A model generated the notes under the pieces. It saw only the letters and a program-made list of their open reading frames with translations. It was not told the DNA's origin and ran no database searches. Positions 8,511 through 16,592 of a stretch of 64,000 nt of DNA are shown one piece after another. The position numbers and the translations under genes are program-made. Within the stretch, counting starts at the first letter, position 1; the number at the start of each line of letters is the position of its first letter. The stretch comes from Pyrofollis japonicus (GTDB taxonomy: Archaea; Thermoproteota; Thermoprotei_A; Sulfolobales; Pyrodictiaceae): positions 983,126-1,047,125 of the forward strand of contig NZ_AP028634.1 of the NCBI RefSeq assembly GCF_033097485.1. The letters are read 5' to 3'.

Positions 8511-8588
8511 GCGGGCCCGCGGGGATTTGAACCCCGGACCTCCGGCTCCGAAGGCCGGCGCCCTATCCTGGCTAGGCTACGGGCCCGC
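8511..8588 (-). tRNA. tRNA-Arg (UCG)
   Basis: A 78-nt cloverleaf on the minus strand. The acceptor stem GCGGGCC/GGCCCGC is perfect, the anticodon stem CCGGC/GCCGG holds the loop CTTCGGA (anticodon TCG, reading CGA), and the T arm CGGGG-TTCAAAT-CCCCG is canonical. There is no intron and no encoded CCA. It lies 44 nt downstream of the argS stop in the same orientation, so it may be processed from the argS transcript. Confidence 0.95.
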
Positions 8589-8632
8589 CTGGTTCCCGTG
8601 TTGTCTGTTAGATTGGTAAGGGTAGGGTGTTT

Positions 8633-10627
8633 TTACATTCTTTCGAGGGGTTTTATGCCAAGCACTTTGAGCGCGTTTGCTATCACGGTTTTAGCTGTGT
8701 ATACCAGTGCTAGCTTGTAGTTCCTCTTGGCTGGGTCGGGCTCGTTTATTGCGCTGTCGCCGCTTGTGTACCACTTGTTAAAGGTGTCTGCTAGGTTGTT
8801 GAGATACGCTACTATTAGTTCTGGTTTGAGCTCGTCGGCTGCTTTTGCAAATATATATGGATAGTTGAGCAGTTGTAGTACGAGTTTTCTTCTCAAGGGG
8901 TTCTCGTTTGCTGCGTTGTAATCTATGTTGTTCCACTCTATGCTTATTGCTCTCTCCGCTGCTTTTGCGAGTATATTTGCTGCTCTGGCATGCGTATAGA
9001 GTATGTAGGGTGCGCTGTTCTGCTCGAAGTTGAGCGCTTCTTCGATGTTGAACGTCATTGGCTTCGTTGCTGAGACTGAGACTAGTGTGTAGCGTATTGC
9101 CGCTGTTCCTACTGCTTCTGCTATCTTTTGCTTCTCTTCTTCGGGTAGGTTGGGTGAGCGCTTCTCAACCTCTGCTCGTGCTCTCGCGACAGCCTGGTCT
9201 ATGAGCTCGTCCAGTGTGACGTACTCGCCTCTCCTGCCGCTCATTCGGCGCCCCGGTAGGTGAACCATTTCATAGGCGTAGTGGTGCATGTTGAGGCCTT
9301 CACGTCGGTAGCCGAGTGCTACGAGTGCGAGCCTTATCTGGAGCTGGGGGAGCCTTTGCTCTGCCGCGATCACGTTGTACACTTTGTCTGCGTTGAATTC
9401 TCTGAACTTCTTTATGCTATACGCTATGTCTCTTGTAGTGTAGAGCGTTGTGCCATCGCTTCTCTGTAGGATAAGTGGTGGGACTTCATAGTTCTCTGGT
9501 ACTCCTAGCGCCTGGCGTACGACGGGGTCGTCGAGGATTGGTTGGAGGTTTAGTGCTAGTGCTCCCTTATAGGTCGTTGCATAGGGGCTTTTGCGCGCCT
9601 CTTCAAGGATTCGGCCTACAAGGCTGCTCCATACTAGGTCGCTTTCCCAGTCCCACTGGTCAAAGCCAATGCCGAGCCTTGCGAGTGTCTCCCTAAAACC
9701 TTTTAGACACTCTTCTACAACGCCTCGCGTAAGCTTTACTATTTCCTCGTCTCTGCGAAACTCGTAGCTCTTCATTATCTCCGATATATCTTTGTCTGGA
9801 TCCCTGCCCTTCACGGCCTCTGCGAGCTTCTCGAAAAGCTCTGGAGCCTTCTCTCTTAGCCTCGAGGCTGCTGCTACAAGCTCGTCGAGCTCCCTTAGCC
9901 TCTCCCTATACTTCTCTTCCTCACCCTGCTCTTTCAGCTGCTCGAGTTCTTTCTTCAGAGACTCTATATCTGCAAGGGTATGAGTAAGCGCATAGACAAG
10001 GCCTATCCAGTGATCAGGCTTAACATTCCCTGGTATAGATAAGCCGCCGAGAAGCTTAACCCCATAAACAAGCACTGCTACTTGGCGCCCCATATCATCG
10101 ATATAGAACCTAGTTTGCACAACGTGTCCTCTCTCTCTAAGCATCCTTGCAAGTGTGTCTCCCAGTGCAGCATTACGTGCATGGCCTATGTGTAGAGGAT
10201 GTACTGGGTTCGCACTCGTATGCTCAACGACTATTCTAAGAGGCTTATCTACCTTCAAGTGCCCAAAGCTCTCACCGTCCTCGAGCACCGCCCTGAAGAG
10301 CTCCTTCGAGATCACCGAAGCATCTAGAACTATGTTAACATAGCCCGCAACTTGTTTCACATCTGCAACGTGCTCTATCTTCCTCAGCCTCTCCGCAACA
10401 CTTTGAGAAAATAGCTTGAAGTCCACGCCGTGCTTCTTAGCGAAGCGTGCCACAGGGATGCCGTAGTCCCCTAGCTCTGGCCGAGGTGACTCAGAAACAA
10501 TGAACTCAACCTCTTTTTCCTCCACCGTGGTGCCCATTGCCCGCAGTGTCTCTGCAACAGCGCGTGCAAGGACACGATAAGGCGTAAGCTCATATATTCT
10601 TCGTGTCGCCTGCAAGGCCTCCAACAC
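8633..10627 (-). CDS. argS: Arginyl-tRNA synthetase
   Basis: 664 residues of a class I synthetase charging tRNA-Arg. An N-terminal Arg-tRNA-synthetase-specific domain precedes HIGHARNAALGD (HIGH at residues 146-149). The second signature is the KMSKS-equivalent RRMSGRRG, followed by the DALR anticodon-binding domain that ends VLGIKPLERM. Length fits archaeal ArgRS. The start is GTG 10627. The insertion between the two catalytic motifs is rich in Glu/Lys/Arg. The next gene downstream is tRNA-Arg(UCG), its own substrate. Confidence 0.95.
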   Translation of the reverse strand: MLEALQATRRIYELTPYRVLARAVAETLRAMGTTVEEKEVEFIVSESPRPELGDYGIPVARFAKKHGVDFKLFSQSVAERLRKIEHVADVKQVAGYVNIVLDASVISKELFRAVLEDGESFGHLKVDKPLRIVVEHTSANPVHPLHIGHARNAALGDTLARMLRERGHVVQTRFYIDDMGRQVAVLVYGVKLLGGLSIPGNVKPDHWIGLVYALTHTLADIESLKKELEQLKEQGEEEKYRERLRELDELVAAASRLREKAPELFEKLAEAVKGRDPDKDISEIMKSYEFRRDEEIVKLTRGVVEECLKGFRETLARLGIGFDQWDWESDLVWSSLVGRILEEARKSPYATTYKGALALNLQPILDDPVVRQALGVPENYEVPPLILQRSDGTTLYTTRDIAYSIKKFREFNADKVYNVIAAEQRLPQLQIRLALVALGYRREGLNMHHYAYEMVHLPGRRMSGRRGEYVTLDELIDQAVARARAEVEKRSPNLPEEEKQKIAEAVGTAAIRYTLVSVSATKPMTFNIEEALNFEQNSAPYILYTHARAANILAKAAERAISIEWNNIDYNAANENPLRRKLVLQLLNYPYIFAKAADELKPELIVAYLNNLADTFNKWYTSGDSAINEPDPAKRNYKLALVYTAKTVIANALKVLGIKPLERM

Positions 10628-10705
10628 GCCCTTATAGCTAAAATACTTGACTAAGGGTACTGTTTTGTTTTATGCTAAAAACGCTATATTCCTTTTCCGC
10701 GCAGA

Positions 10706-11032
10706 CTAGGCTCTAGCCTCGGTTTCCCGAAGCGCCTCAATAATTTTCTCTATGACTTGGTCAGCGGTCACACCGTGTATCCTAATCTTCTTTGTCCTCG
10801 AGCGCGCGCCGTAGACTATCTCTACCCTCGATGTCGGCACCTTCAGCAACCTGGCGAAGAACCTTACAAGGCTTGCATTCGCTCTCCCCTCTATTGGAGG
10901 CTCATCTGTGTAGAATACCAGCTCGCCGGTCTCCATTTTGAGCCCCGTGAATCTAGCCTCCGGCTTAACGTAGAGAGTTACATCGACGTAGTTCTCTCCT
11001 TCCTGAATTAGCTTTCTCAGTGCTTCCTCCAT
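10706..11032 (-). CDS. DUF167/YggU-family protein
   Basis: 108 residues. The core VDVTLYVKPEARFTGLKM, the central PPIEGRANASLVRFFARLL and the following RVEIVYGARSRTKKIRI are the conserved blocks of the DUF167 (YggU) family, a small alpha/beta fold of unknown function found in all domains. It lies 78 nt upstream of argS in the same orientation and may be co-transcribed. Confidence 0.85.
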   Translation of the reverse strand: MEEALRKLIQEGENYVDVTLYVKPEARFTGLKMETGELVFYTDEPPIEGRANASLVRFFARLLKVPTSRVEIVYGARSRTKKIRIHGVTADQVIEKIIEALRETEARA

Positions 11033-11208
11033 GCTAGTTCACCTCTACGAGAGAACGCCATCTTCACATCCATATAACCTTGTGGATGCTGTGGGCAAAA
11101 AGAGTATTCTAGGAGAAGCATACACTATGCTAGAAGGGGGGTGCCTAAGGCCTGCACAGATTCTATGAGATAGTTGATACCGGTACACCGATAAGCAAGG
11201 CCATAAGA

Positions 11209-11943
11209 TTGTTTGCTACGCGCGGCATAGGCCATGCAGCAGTTGTTGATGAAAACAATATCCTCGTAGGTATACTATCCGTAAAGGATATTGCAAAGTA
11301 TGTTGTAGAAGCCTTTGAGAATGCAGGAACAGTAGAGCAAGCAACCATGGAGGCAGTGCTTGACACGGCTGTGGCCGAGATATCGACAAAACCCCCTATC
11401 GTGATACGTGAGCCGGATCTATGCAAGGCAGCAGAGCTAATAGTGACTCGAAACATAGGATTCGTGCCCCTCGTGGACGATAATGGCAAGTTCCTAGGAG
11501 GCTACGCGGAGCTGGATACTGCCTTCGAGCTACTTGATTCAGAAAAGCCTGCAAGAAGATACGCAACAAATAATGTAGTCGTAGGAGAGCCTGAACAACC
11601 GCTCATAGAAGCGCTCGGATTCATGCTTGAGCAAGGCTTTAGACGAATGCCATTCAAGTACGACGAAGACTACTATATTTCAACAATGTCTTCGCTTCTG
11701 CGAGCAATAGTCCGAAAGCCGAGAGCAGAAACCCTTCTACGACCAGTGGCCGAGTACGCATCACCAGCAGCAGTACTCAACTATGACGAAGCCCGGGTCA
11801 GCGATGTGGCAGAAATAATCCTTGCTATTACTGAGAGAGCTGTCCTCTTACTCGAGGACCACGATCTTAAGGCAATTATGACCGAGAGGGACCTAGTCAG
11901 AGCATACATGGATGAAAAAGAATGCAGCCGAATGAAATACTAA
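11209..11943 (+). CDS. Four-CBS-domain protein with an apparent 5' frameshift
   Basis: Four CBS motifs (two Bateman modules) fill the whole product; such modules bind adenosyl ligands and regulate partner proteins. The only start in this frame is TTG 11209, which would remove the first strand and helix of CBS1. The frame is open back to 11149 and reads FYEIVDTGTPISKAIRL, exactly what a CBS start should look like. The missing first residues appear in another frame (ATG 11127, MLEGGCLRPAQIL), ended by TGA at 11166-11168. One base change would join them. Either a frameshift mutation, a sequencing error or recoding is implied. Confidence 0.7.
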   Translation: MFATRGIGHAAVVDENNILVGILSVKDIAKYVVEAFENAGTVEQATMEAVLDTAVAEISTKPPIVIREPDLCKAAELIVTRNIGFVPLVDDNGKFLGGYAELDTAFELLDSEKPARRYATNNVVVGEPEQPLIEALGFMLEQGFRRMPFKYDEDYYISTMSSLLRAIVRKPRAETLLRPVAEYASPAAVLNYDEARVSDVAEIILAITERAVLLLEDHDLKAIMTERDLVRAYMDEKECSRMKY

Positions 11944-11988
11944 TGGCCCTATCATTGCTTTTCGCAGCACTAAGCTTAGTAACCGTAC

Positions 11989-12252
11989 TTGCAAGAAGAC
12001 TCATTTGCAGGGGACGCCGGATTGAACGAGCTCTTCGAAAAAAGACCTAAAAAGCTATGTATAAAAGATATCGAGAAGTTGTACATCGAGTATGATAAGC
12101 AAAGCGACACACTATATATCCACTTTGCTGACCCGGAGGAAGAAGCTGAAGAAGCCATGCTTATAGGCGATAACATAGTAGTAAGAATACGAGATGGGGA
12201 AATTCTAGGAATAACTGTTATGGAATTTATGAGGCATGTAGAGCAACAATAA
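11989..12252 (+). CDS. DUF2283-family protein
   Basis: The C-terminal 50 residues (EYDKQSDTLYIHF followed by a strand-turn-strand, then GEILGITVMEF) match the DUF2283 fold seen in short archaeal and bacterial proteins of unknown function. The start is uncertain: TTG 11989 gives 87 residues. TTG 12022, which has AGGGG 8 nt upstream, gives 76. It follows the CBS gene by 45 nt and may be in its operon. Confidence 0.65.
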   Translation: MQEDSFAGDAGLNELFEKRPKKLCIKDIEKLYIEYDKQSDTLYIHFADPEEEAEEAMLIGDNIVVRIRDGEILGITVMEFMRHVEQQ

Positions 12253-12405
12253 TCCTTAATGCTCCCATCTAGTGTGTCTGCATACTGGCTGAGAATCCGA
12301 GCCTCCTATAACGTTTATAACGTTTTAGAGGCAAGTCATACCAAAATGATTACCATGAAGAACTTGCTCAGCATTGGGTTGTATTATGTTAAGCAGCATT
12401 CTAGA

Positions 12406-12480
12406 CAGAGACGGCCGATGAAGAGCCGTGTTTCATTGAGCCCTAGAATATGGGCTATGAGATTGCCGTGGCCGTCTCTG
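12406..12480. repeat. Long inverted repeat at a convergent gene junction
   Basis: An 11-bp perfect inverted repeat (CAGAGACGGCC at 12406-12416, GGCCGTCTCTG at 12470-12480) encloses a 53-nt loop. The loop contains a second hairpin (AGCCC/GGGCT with flanking TCAT/ATGA). The right arm lies inside the last codons of the decarboxylase gene. The position between the DUF2283 gene and the convergent decarboxylase gene suggests a bidirectional 3'-end structure. The loop also contains weak C/D-like boxes. The rest of 12253-12454 shows nothing else. Confidence 0.55.
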
Positions 12481-12901
12481 AGGCATCTTCCTCCGAGATG
12501 CTGCTTCTATCGGCATAGTGTACTCGATACTTCCTTGGGCGCAGCCTTGCAACTATGTAGTTGAATGCTTTCCATGGATCGCCTCTTTCGCCGCATGTAT
12601 AGACGTCAACTGTTGCGTAACCGTAGTCCGGCCATGTGTGTATCGACACATGGCTCTCAAGGACAAGAGCTATGACAGAAACCCCGCCATGGTGGCCTTG
12701 GAACTTCCAGACCTTTAGATCAACTAGATGCATGTCTCCCGCCTTGGCGGCATCAACTACAAGCTTTCGCAGGAAATCCTCGTTCTCTAGGAGCTCGCGC
12801 TTAACCCCATATAGGTTGCCATACACGTGTCTGCCTATGATGAAATCCTCGTTGCCCTTTTCTGTACCATCGGCCTGCATCTTACTAACCAGCTGGGCCA
12901 C
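12455..12901 (-). CDS. Pyruvoyl-dependent decarboxylase: archaeal arginine decarboxylase or AdoMet decarboxylase proenzyme
   Basis: 148-residue proenzyme of the class 1b AdoMetDC fold. LESHVSIHTWPDYG carries the self-cleavage site Glu82-Ser83, whose Ser becomes the pyruvoyl group, with His88 and Cys103 as processing and catalytic residues. IGRHVYGNLYGV is the conserved N-terminal block. In Thermoproteota, a paralogue of this family is an arginine decarboxylase starting polyamine synthesis. The PDYG-YATVDVYTCGERGDPW segment resembles that paralogue as I remember it, but the sequence alone does not settle the substrate. GTG start at 12901. Confidence 0.85.
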   Translation of the reverse strand: MAQLVSKMQADGTEKGNEDFIIGRHVYGNLYGVKRELLENEDFLRKLVVDAAKAGDMHLVDLKVWKFQGHHGGVSVIALVLESHVSIHTWPDYGYATVDVYTCGERGDPWKAFNYIVARLRPRKYRVHYADRSSISEEDASETATAIS

Positions 12902-12941
12902 TATTCTGCACCTCTTTGACTATGCAATTGTGCATCGAAGT

Positions 12942-12970
12942 TTGTACCGTTATACCTTATTGTACCGTTT
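12942..12970. repeat. Tandem direct repeat upstream of the decarboxylase gene
   Basis: TTGTACCGTT occurs at 12942-12951 and again at 12960-12969, an 18-bp period, 41-69 bp upstream of the decarboxylase start. An imperfect palindrome TGCAATTGTGCA lies between them and the gene. The placement on promoter DNA suggests operator sites, but no regulator is known. Confidence 0.35.
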
Positions 12971-13092
12971 AGGGAACCTCGCCATAAGGGAGTTTTTATA
13001 GATTTAGGTTAAATAAGTGTAGAGAAAACCGTATAGAAACAGAGATAATAAAACATTTGATTGTTTCTATCATAGCTGCTAGAAGGCATTGC

Positions 13093-13305
13093 CTAACACT
13101 TAAAGTTCTCAACTATCAAGTTTAGCCTCTCAGCCAGCGTACATACTTCGTCACGCGGAACAACTGCTATAGAGCCATCCTCTCCTCGGAGTACCACGAG
13201 GCCTTCCAGCTCTTCTGCTCGAACTCTGAGAGGTTGCTTTGGCCGTGCCAGTAGCAATATTTCCGGAAGCCGTGCCTTCTTCTTTTCGCCAGCCTTAGCC
13301 GGCAT
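13093..13305 (-). CDS. Small basic hypothetical protein
   Basis: 70 residues beginning MPAKAGEKKKARLP. The N-terminus is very basic, followed by a compact beta-rich segment (LRVRAEELEGLVVLRGEDGSIAVVPRDE) that could be a small OB- or SH3-like fold. It is transcribed in the same direction as the next gene upstream (13411-13806), with 105 nt between. Family not recognised. Confidence 0.55.
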   Translation of the reverse strand: MPAKAGEKKKARLPEILLLARPKQPLRVRAEELEGLVVLRGEDGSIAVVPRDEVCTLAERLNLIVENFKC

Positions 13306-13410
13306 ACATACATCGACCTAGTCTTGTATTATACAGAACTAGGATTAGTGAAAAAGCTTGGCCCTATTCAGAGTATAGCAATATTATTCAGCGGTAAGTT
13401 GCGGTGTGTC

Positions 13411-13806
13411 TCAGTTTGTTTGCGTCGTTGCTGAGGCTGCTGAGGCTGCCTTTGTCCTCTTTTTTCCGAACTTAATACCCCATTCAAGGCTTAGTGCTTC
13501 TCTTAGGACTCTTCTCCTACGTCTCTCTTCTAGTTCCTCTAGCACGCCAGGCATGTCAGGGGTTGCGTACCTTCCGCCTCGGAGTTCGACTATTTTGCCG
13601 GCTTGTCTTAGCTTTATCAATGCCCTTCTTAGCCTGTCCTCGCCCGCCGTACCACTGAATACTTCTCTGAGCTCTTTCCAAGTTACTGGCCGGCCCTTAG
13701 TTCTAATGTACTTGTAGACTAGGTCCATTAGCTCTTCGTCTGTTGGTGCCTTCATTACTACGAGTTCTTCGTCTTCGTATAGTACTTTGAGTTCTAGCTC
13801 GCTCAT
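13411..13806 (-). CDS. Winged-helix-like hypothetical protein
   Basis: 131 residues from ATG 13806, chosen because GGTGA lies 5 nt upstream. Residues 20-90 have a winged-helix pattern (TDEELMDLVYKYIRTKGRPV, then a recognition-like helix and the GGRYATPD wing). The C-terminus is basic (EERRRRR) and ends in an Ala/Thr tail encoded by a GCTGAGGCTGCTGAGGCT direct repeat. A nucleic-acid-binding role is likely but not demonstrated. Confidence 0.6.
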   Translation of the reverse strand: MSELELKVLYEDEELVVMKAPTDEELMDLVYKYIRTKGRPVTWKELREVFSGTAGEDRLRRALIKLRQAGKIVELRGGRYATPDMPGVLEELEERRRRRVLREALSLEWGIKFGKKRTKAASAASATTQTN

Positions 13807-13982
13807 ATGTCTCACCCATATAAGTTTTACTATGTGTGTTCTTGATAAGTATTACCGTTGAGGAAAAGCTATAGGCTTAGATTTTTGGGTAGCCTTTCTG
13901 AATAGTGTTATAAACGTGTGTAAAAATACCTTTTTGACGGAAATCTTATAAATCCACTAATCGAAGCAACTACTATTAACTA

Positions 13983-14558
13983 TTACTGCTCCTTGAAGCC
14001 CAGACTTCGTACAACATGGAGAACCCGGGCGTCTATACGTGCAAGCACAGCGATTATTGCAGTACTAAGACCGGTAATGTACATGTGAATAGGAATATAG
14101 AGGGGGGCAAGGCTTGGCTCCTCGATATATGATTCAACAAGTCCAATAGTGCTCGCCATGCTGGTTGCAAGATTGGCTACAATATCGTTCTCCGTAGCCG
14201 TCCCGTCAAGCACACTATAGGTAAATGAGCGAAGGCTTTCAACGAACTCGACAAGGGCGGAAGCCATTTCAAAGCCAATTTGTGTTAATGAACAGGTTTT
14301 CTCGTTCTCTTTTCCACTGCAGCTCACAAAATCGTAGAAAATAAGCATGTTGATAACTTTTCCTAGTGAGCGGCACTGAAACCCCCTGCTCTCAATCATA
14401 GTATTTAGATCCGAGATACTAGTTGGGCCATGGACGAGTTGGCGCAGCACAAGTATTGCACAACGATATGTTGGCGCAAGTGACCTTAGTACACGTTTAT
14501 CGGCCCTCATGAGCAATGTTTCAACGTACTCTTCAAGGTCTCTTCTGGTAGTATCCAT
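13983..14558 (-). CDS. HTH-containing hypothetical protein
   Basis: 191 residues from ATG 14558 with GGAGAG upstream. The N-terminal half (about 20-100) resembles a winged-helix domain: a helix, SISDLNTMIESRGFQCRSLGKVINML as the putative recognition helix, then a short beta wing with SCSG and TCSLTQIG. The C-terminal half is alpha-helical and hydrophobic and may bind a ligand or dimerise. Likely a transcription regulator; the target is unknown. Confidence 0.6.
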   Translation of the reverse strand: MDTTRRDLEEYVETLLMRADKRVLRSLAPTYRCAILVLRQLVHGPTSISDLNTMIESRGFQCRSLGKVINMLIFYDFVSCSGKENEKTCSLTQIGFEMASALVEFVESLRSFTYSVLDGTATENDIVANLATSMASTIGLVESYIEEPSLAPLYIPIHMYITGLSTAIIAVLARIDARVLHVVRSLGFKEQ

Positions 14559-14683
14559 GCTTAACTCTCCGTATAGCACCGAGTATCTGTACCATGTACT
14601 TGTGCGTTGCTATGCGGTCAGCGGCAGCAATATGTTTGCAACGCCATCGATAAGCCATGTAGTTAATAAAAATACATGATCGT

Positions 14684-14738
14684 TCAGTGGCGCCCAAATT
14701 CTTCATCGCTAATGGCTCGCAGGTGGACGGTTCATCAT
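14684..14738 (-). ncRNA. Box C/D sRNA candidate in the 3' region of the ferredoxin gene
   Basis: On the minus strand the C box ATGATGA (14738-14732) starts directly after the ferredoxin stop codon. Twelve nt follow (ACCGTCCACCTG), then a degenerate D' CGAG. The C' box ATGAAGA (14706-14700) follows, then 12 nt ATTTGGGCGCCA and D box CTGA (14687-14684). TCGT before C pairs with ACGA after D. It would be released from the glcD-ferredoxin message. Target unknown. Confidence 0.45.
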
Positions 14739-15044
14739 CTACGAGGAATCATTGAGCTCGTTTAGTATAAATGAGCGAGTATATCTAATAATCTCCACTA
14801 TGTTTATGGCTGCAGGGCATTTAAGGACGCATGCTCCACATAGAGTACAAGTAAAGAGCGAGTCAAGAACGTTCTTCGTCTCTTCAATGCCTCCTTCGAG
14901 GACAAGCTTGGCCAGTGCTACTCTGCCCCTTGGCCCGTATCCCCTGTGGTCGCCATGGGGCTGGGTAGGGCAGACCGCCTCGCAAAAACCGCAATACATG
15001 CATTTCTCTGCTTCCTTGATTATAGCAGACGGGTCGCTGGTCAT
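14739..15044 (-). CDS. Short 2x[4Fe-4S] ferredoxin-like partner of the FAD oxidase (GlcF N-domain)
   Basis: 101 residues with two cluster motifs, CMYCGFCEAVCP and CTLCGACVLKCP, spaced as in the N-terminal domain of GlcF/LutA-type iron-sulfur subunits. The intervening HGDHRGYGPRGRVALAK is also typical. The two CCG (heterodisulfide-reductase-like) domains that normally follow are absent, and the gene after it is unrelated. It starts 3 nt after the GlcD-like gene stop, so the two form an operon. It presumably carries electrons from the flavoprotein. Confidence 0.82.
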   Translation of the reverse strand: MTSDPSAIIKEAEKCMYCGFCEAVCPTQPHGDHRGYGPRGRVALAKLVLEGGIEETKNVLDSLFTCTLCGACVLKCPAAINIVEIIRYTRSFILNELNDSS

Positions 15045-15047
15045 TGC

Positions 15048-16511
15048 TTATATCACCTTGCCGGGATTGAGTATATTCTTAGGATCAAATGCTTCCTTAA
15101 TCTTTCGCATGATTTCAAGAGCCTTGATAGCATTATTGGCCTTGAGTTCCATTACGAGGCCCTCCTTCTTTAGCAAGCCTATTCCGTGTTCTGCGCTAAT
15201 GGTTCCTCCAAGCCTTATTGCTAGTCTCATTAGCTCCGTAGCCCATTCGTGCACCCTTCTTACTTGAGCTTGATCAGAGGGGTCGAATCCTACCGCTGGG
15301 TGAAGGTTTCCATCACCTATATGGCCGCCCATTATGGTTTGGAGACCGTATTTTTCCTCAAGCATTCTTATCTCGTTTACCGCTTCTATAAGCCTGCTTG
15401 GAGGCACGGCTATATCTTCAATCAATACCTGGACCTTGTTCTTCCCGAGAATTTGGCGTGAAAGAGCTATTTGGACGGGAAAGAGGCTTTTACGAAGTGC
15501 TAGGAATCCCTTCTTCTCGGCTTCTTCGAGACTTGACGCAGTATATATATTTGAGGCACCATGTTCGCGCATAATGCTCGATATTTCTTCCTTTACTCTG
15601 CTAGCAGCTTCTCTCGCTGTATCAACCGTGACAAGAAGCATGTTCCCCTTAGCCTTTATAGGAGTGTTGATAAGCTCGGATGCCTTACTAACTGTTTTTG
15701 CATCGAGGAACTCCATGAGCAATGGCTGTATAGCTCTCTCCTTTATGTCTTGAACAGTATTGACAAGGTCTTCTAGATTATCAAAAAATGCTAGTACTGT
15801 TGGTGTTGCCTCTGGTAGGGGCGTTATGCGCAGATATGCCTCGGTAACTACGGCCAGTGTGCCCTCACTGCCAACGATAAGCCTTACAAGGTCGTACCCT
15901 TGTCTGCACTTGAGTGTACGGCACCCAATCCTCATTATAGTTCCTTTTTCATCGGGTAACACGATTTCTAAACCTAGAACCCAGTCACGCATAGTTCCAT
16001 ACTTGGCTCCACGCATGCCACCGGCTCCAGTGTTTATAGCGCCGCCGATTGTCGCGACAGACGAGCTTGCCGGGTCAACTGGAAACATGTGCCCGTGTTT
16101 TGCGAGAACGAGATTCAGTTCGTCAATTCTTAACCCTGGTTCGGCTCTAACGATGGAATCAACTATTCTAATCTCTTTTAGTGAACGCATCCGCTCTGTA
16201 CTGAGCACTATTCCCTTGTTGATGGGGACGGCGGAGCCAGAGAGGCTAGTAGAGGAGCCGACAGGGAACACTTTGATATCGTGTTTATATGCGTAAGAGA
16301 GTAGAACCGAGACATCTTTGGCCGACTCTGGGAAAACAACTGCTAACGGTAACTCTTTCGAAGAAAGACCGCTAGCTTCTCGTATATATAACGAGACCAC
16401 GGCAGAGTCATCGTAGACTTTTTCCTTGCCTAAGACATCCTTAAGTAATTGTGCAATGCCTCGCAATAGAGCTTCACACCTAGCAGCAAGTACGATACGA
16501 TGAAATAACAC
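15048..16511 (-). CDS. GlcD/D-lactate dehydrogenase-type FAD oxidase
   Basis: 487 residues. The N-terminal FAD-binding-4 domain shows PVGSSTSLSGSAVP and TIGGAINTGAGGMRGAKYG. The C-terminal FAD-oxidase domain ends with GGHIGDGNLHPAVGF, ISAEHGIGLLKK and a final FDPKNILNPGKV. These are the signatures of glycolate oxidase GlcD and D-lactate dehydrogenase. The 2-hydroxyacid substrate cannot be told from sequence. GTG start at 16511. It lies upstream of the Fe-S partner. Confidence 0.9.
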   Translation of the reverse strand: MLFHRIVLAARCEALLRGIAQLLKDVLGKEKVYDDSAVVSLYIREASGLSSKELPLAVVFPESAKDVSVLLSYAYKHDIKVFPVGSSTSLSGSAVPINKGIVLSTERMRSLKEIRIVDSIVRAEPGLRIDELNLVLAKHGHMFPVDPASSSVATIGGAINTGAGGMRGAKYGTMRDWVLGLEIVLPDEKGTIMRIGCRTLKCRQGYDLVRLIVGSEGTLAVVTEAYLRITPLPEATPTVLAFFDNLEDLVNTVQDIKERAIQPLLMEFLDAKTVSKASELINTPIKAKGNMLLVTVDTAREAASRVKEEISSIMREHGASNIYTASSLEEAEKKGFLALRKSLFPVQIALSRQILGKNKVQVLIEDIAVPPSRLIEAVNEIRMLEEKYGLQTIMGGHIGDGNLHPAVGFDPSDQAQVRRVHEWATELMRLAIRLGGTISAEHGIGLLKKEGLVMELKANNAIKALEIMRKIKEAFDPKNILNPGKVI

Positions 16512-16592
16512 GCTCTATTAGATAAGCAAGCCCGGGCTCAATGTAAAATTTTACCGTTACTTAATACAATAGCTTGTCTCACGGGCGAGTAG

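Noticed and set aside
8633-10627. Several open frames antisense to argS and gcvP genes
   Set aside because: They are low-complexity mirrors of the real genes without start signals or family motifs.
11943-12050. Small 35-codon frame from ATG 11943
   Set aside because: It overlaps the DUF2283 gene, has no ribosome-binding site of its own, and shows no recognisable feature beyond a short hydrophobic run.
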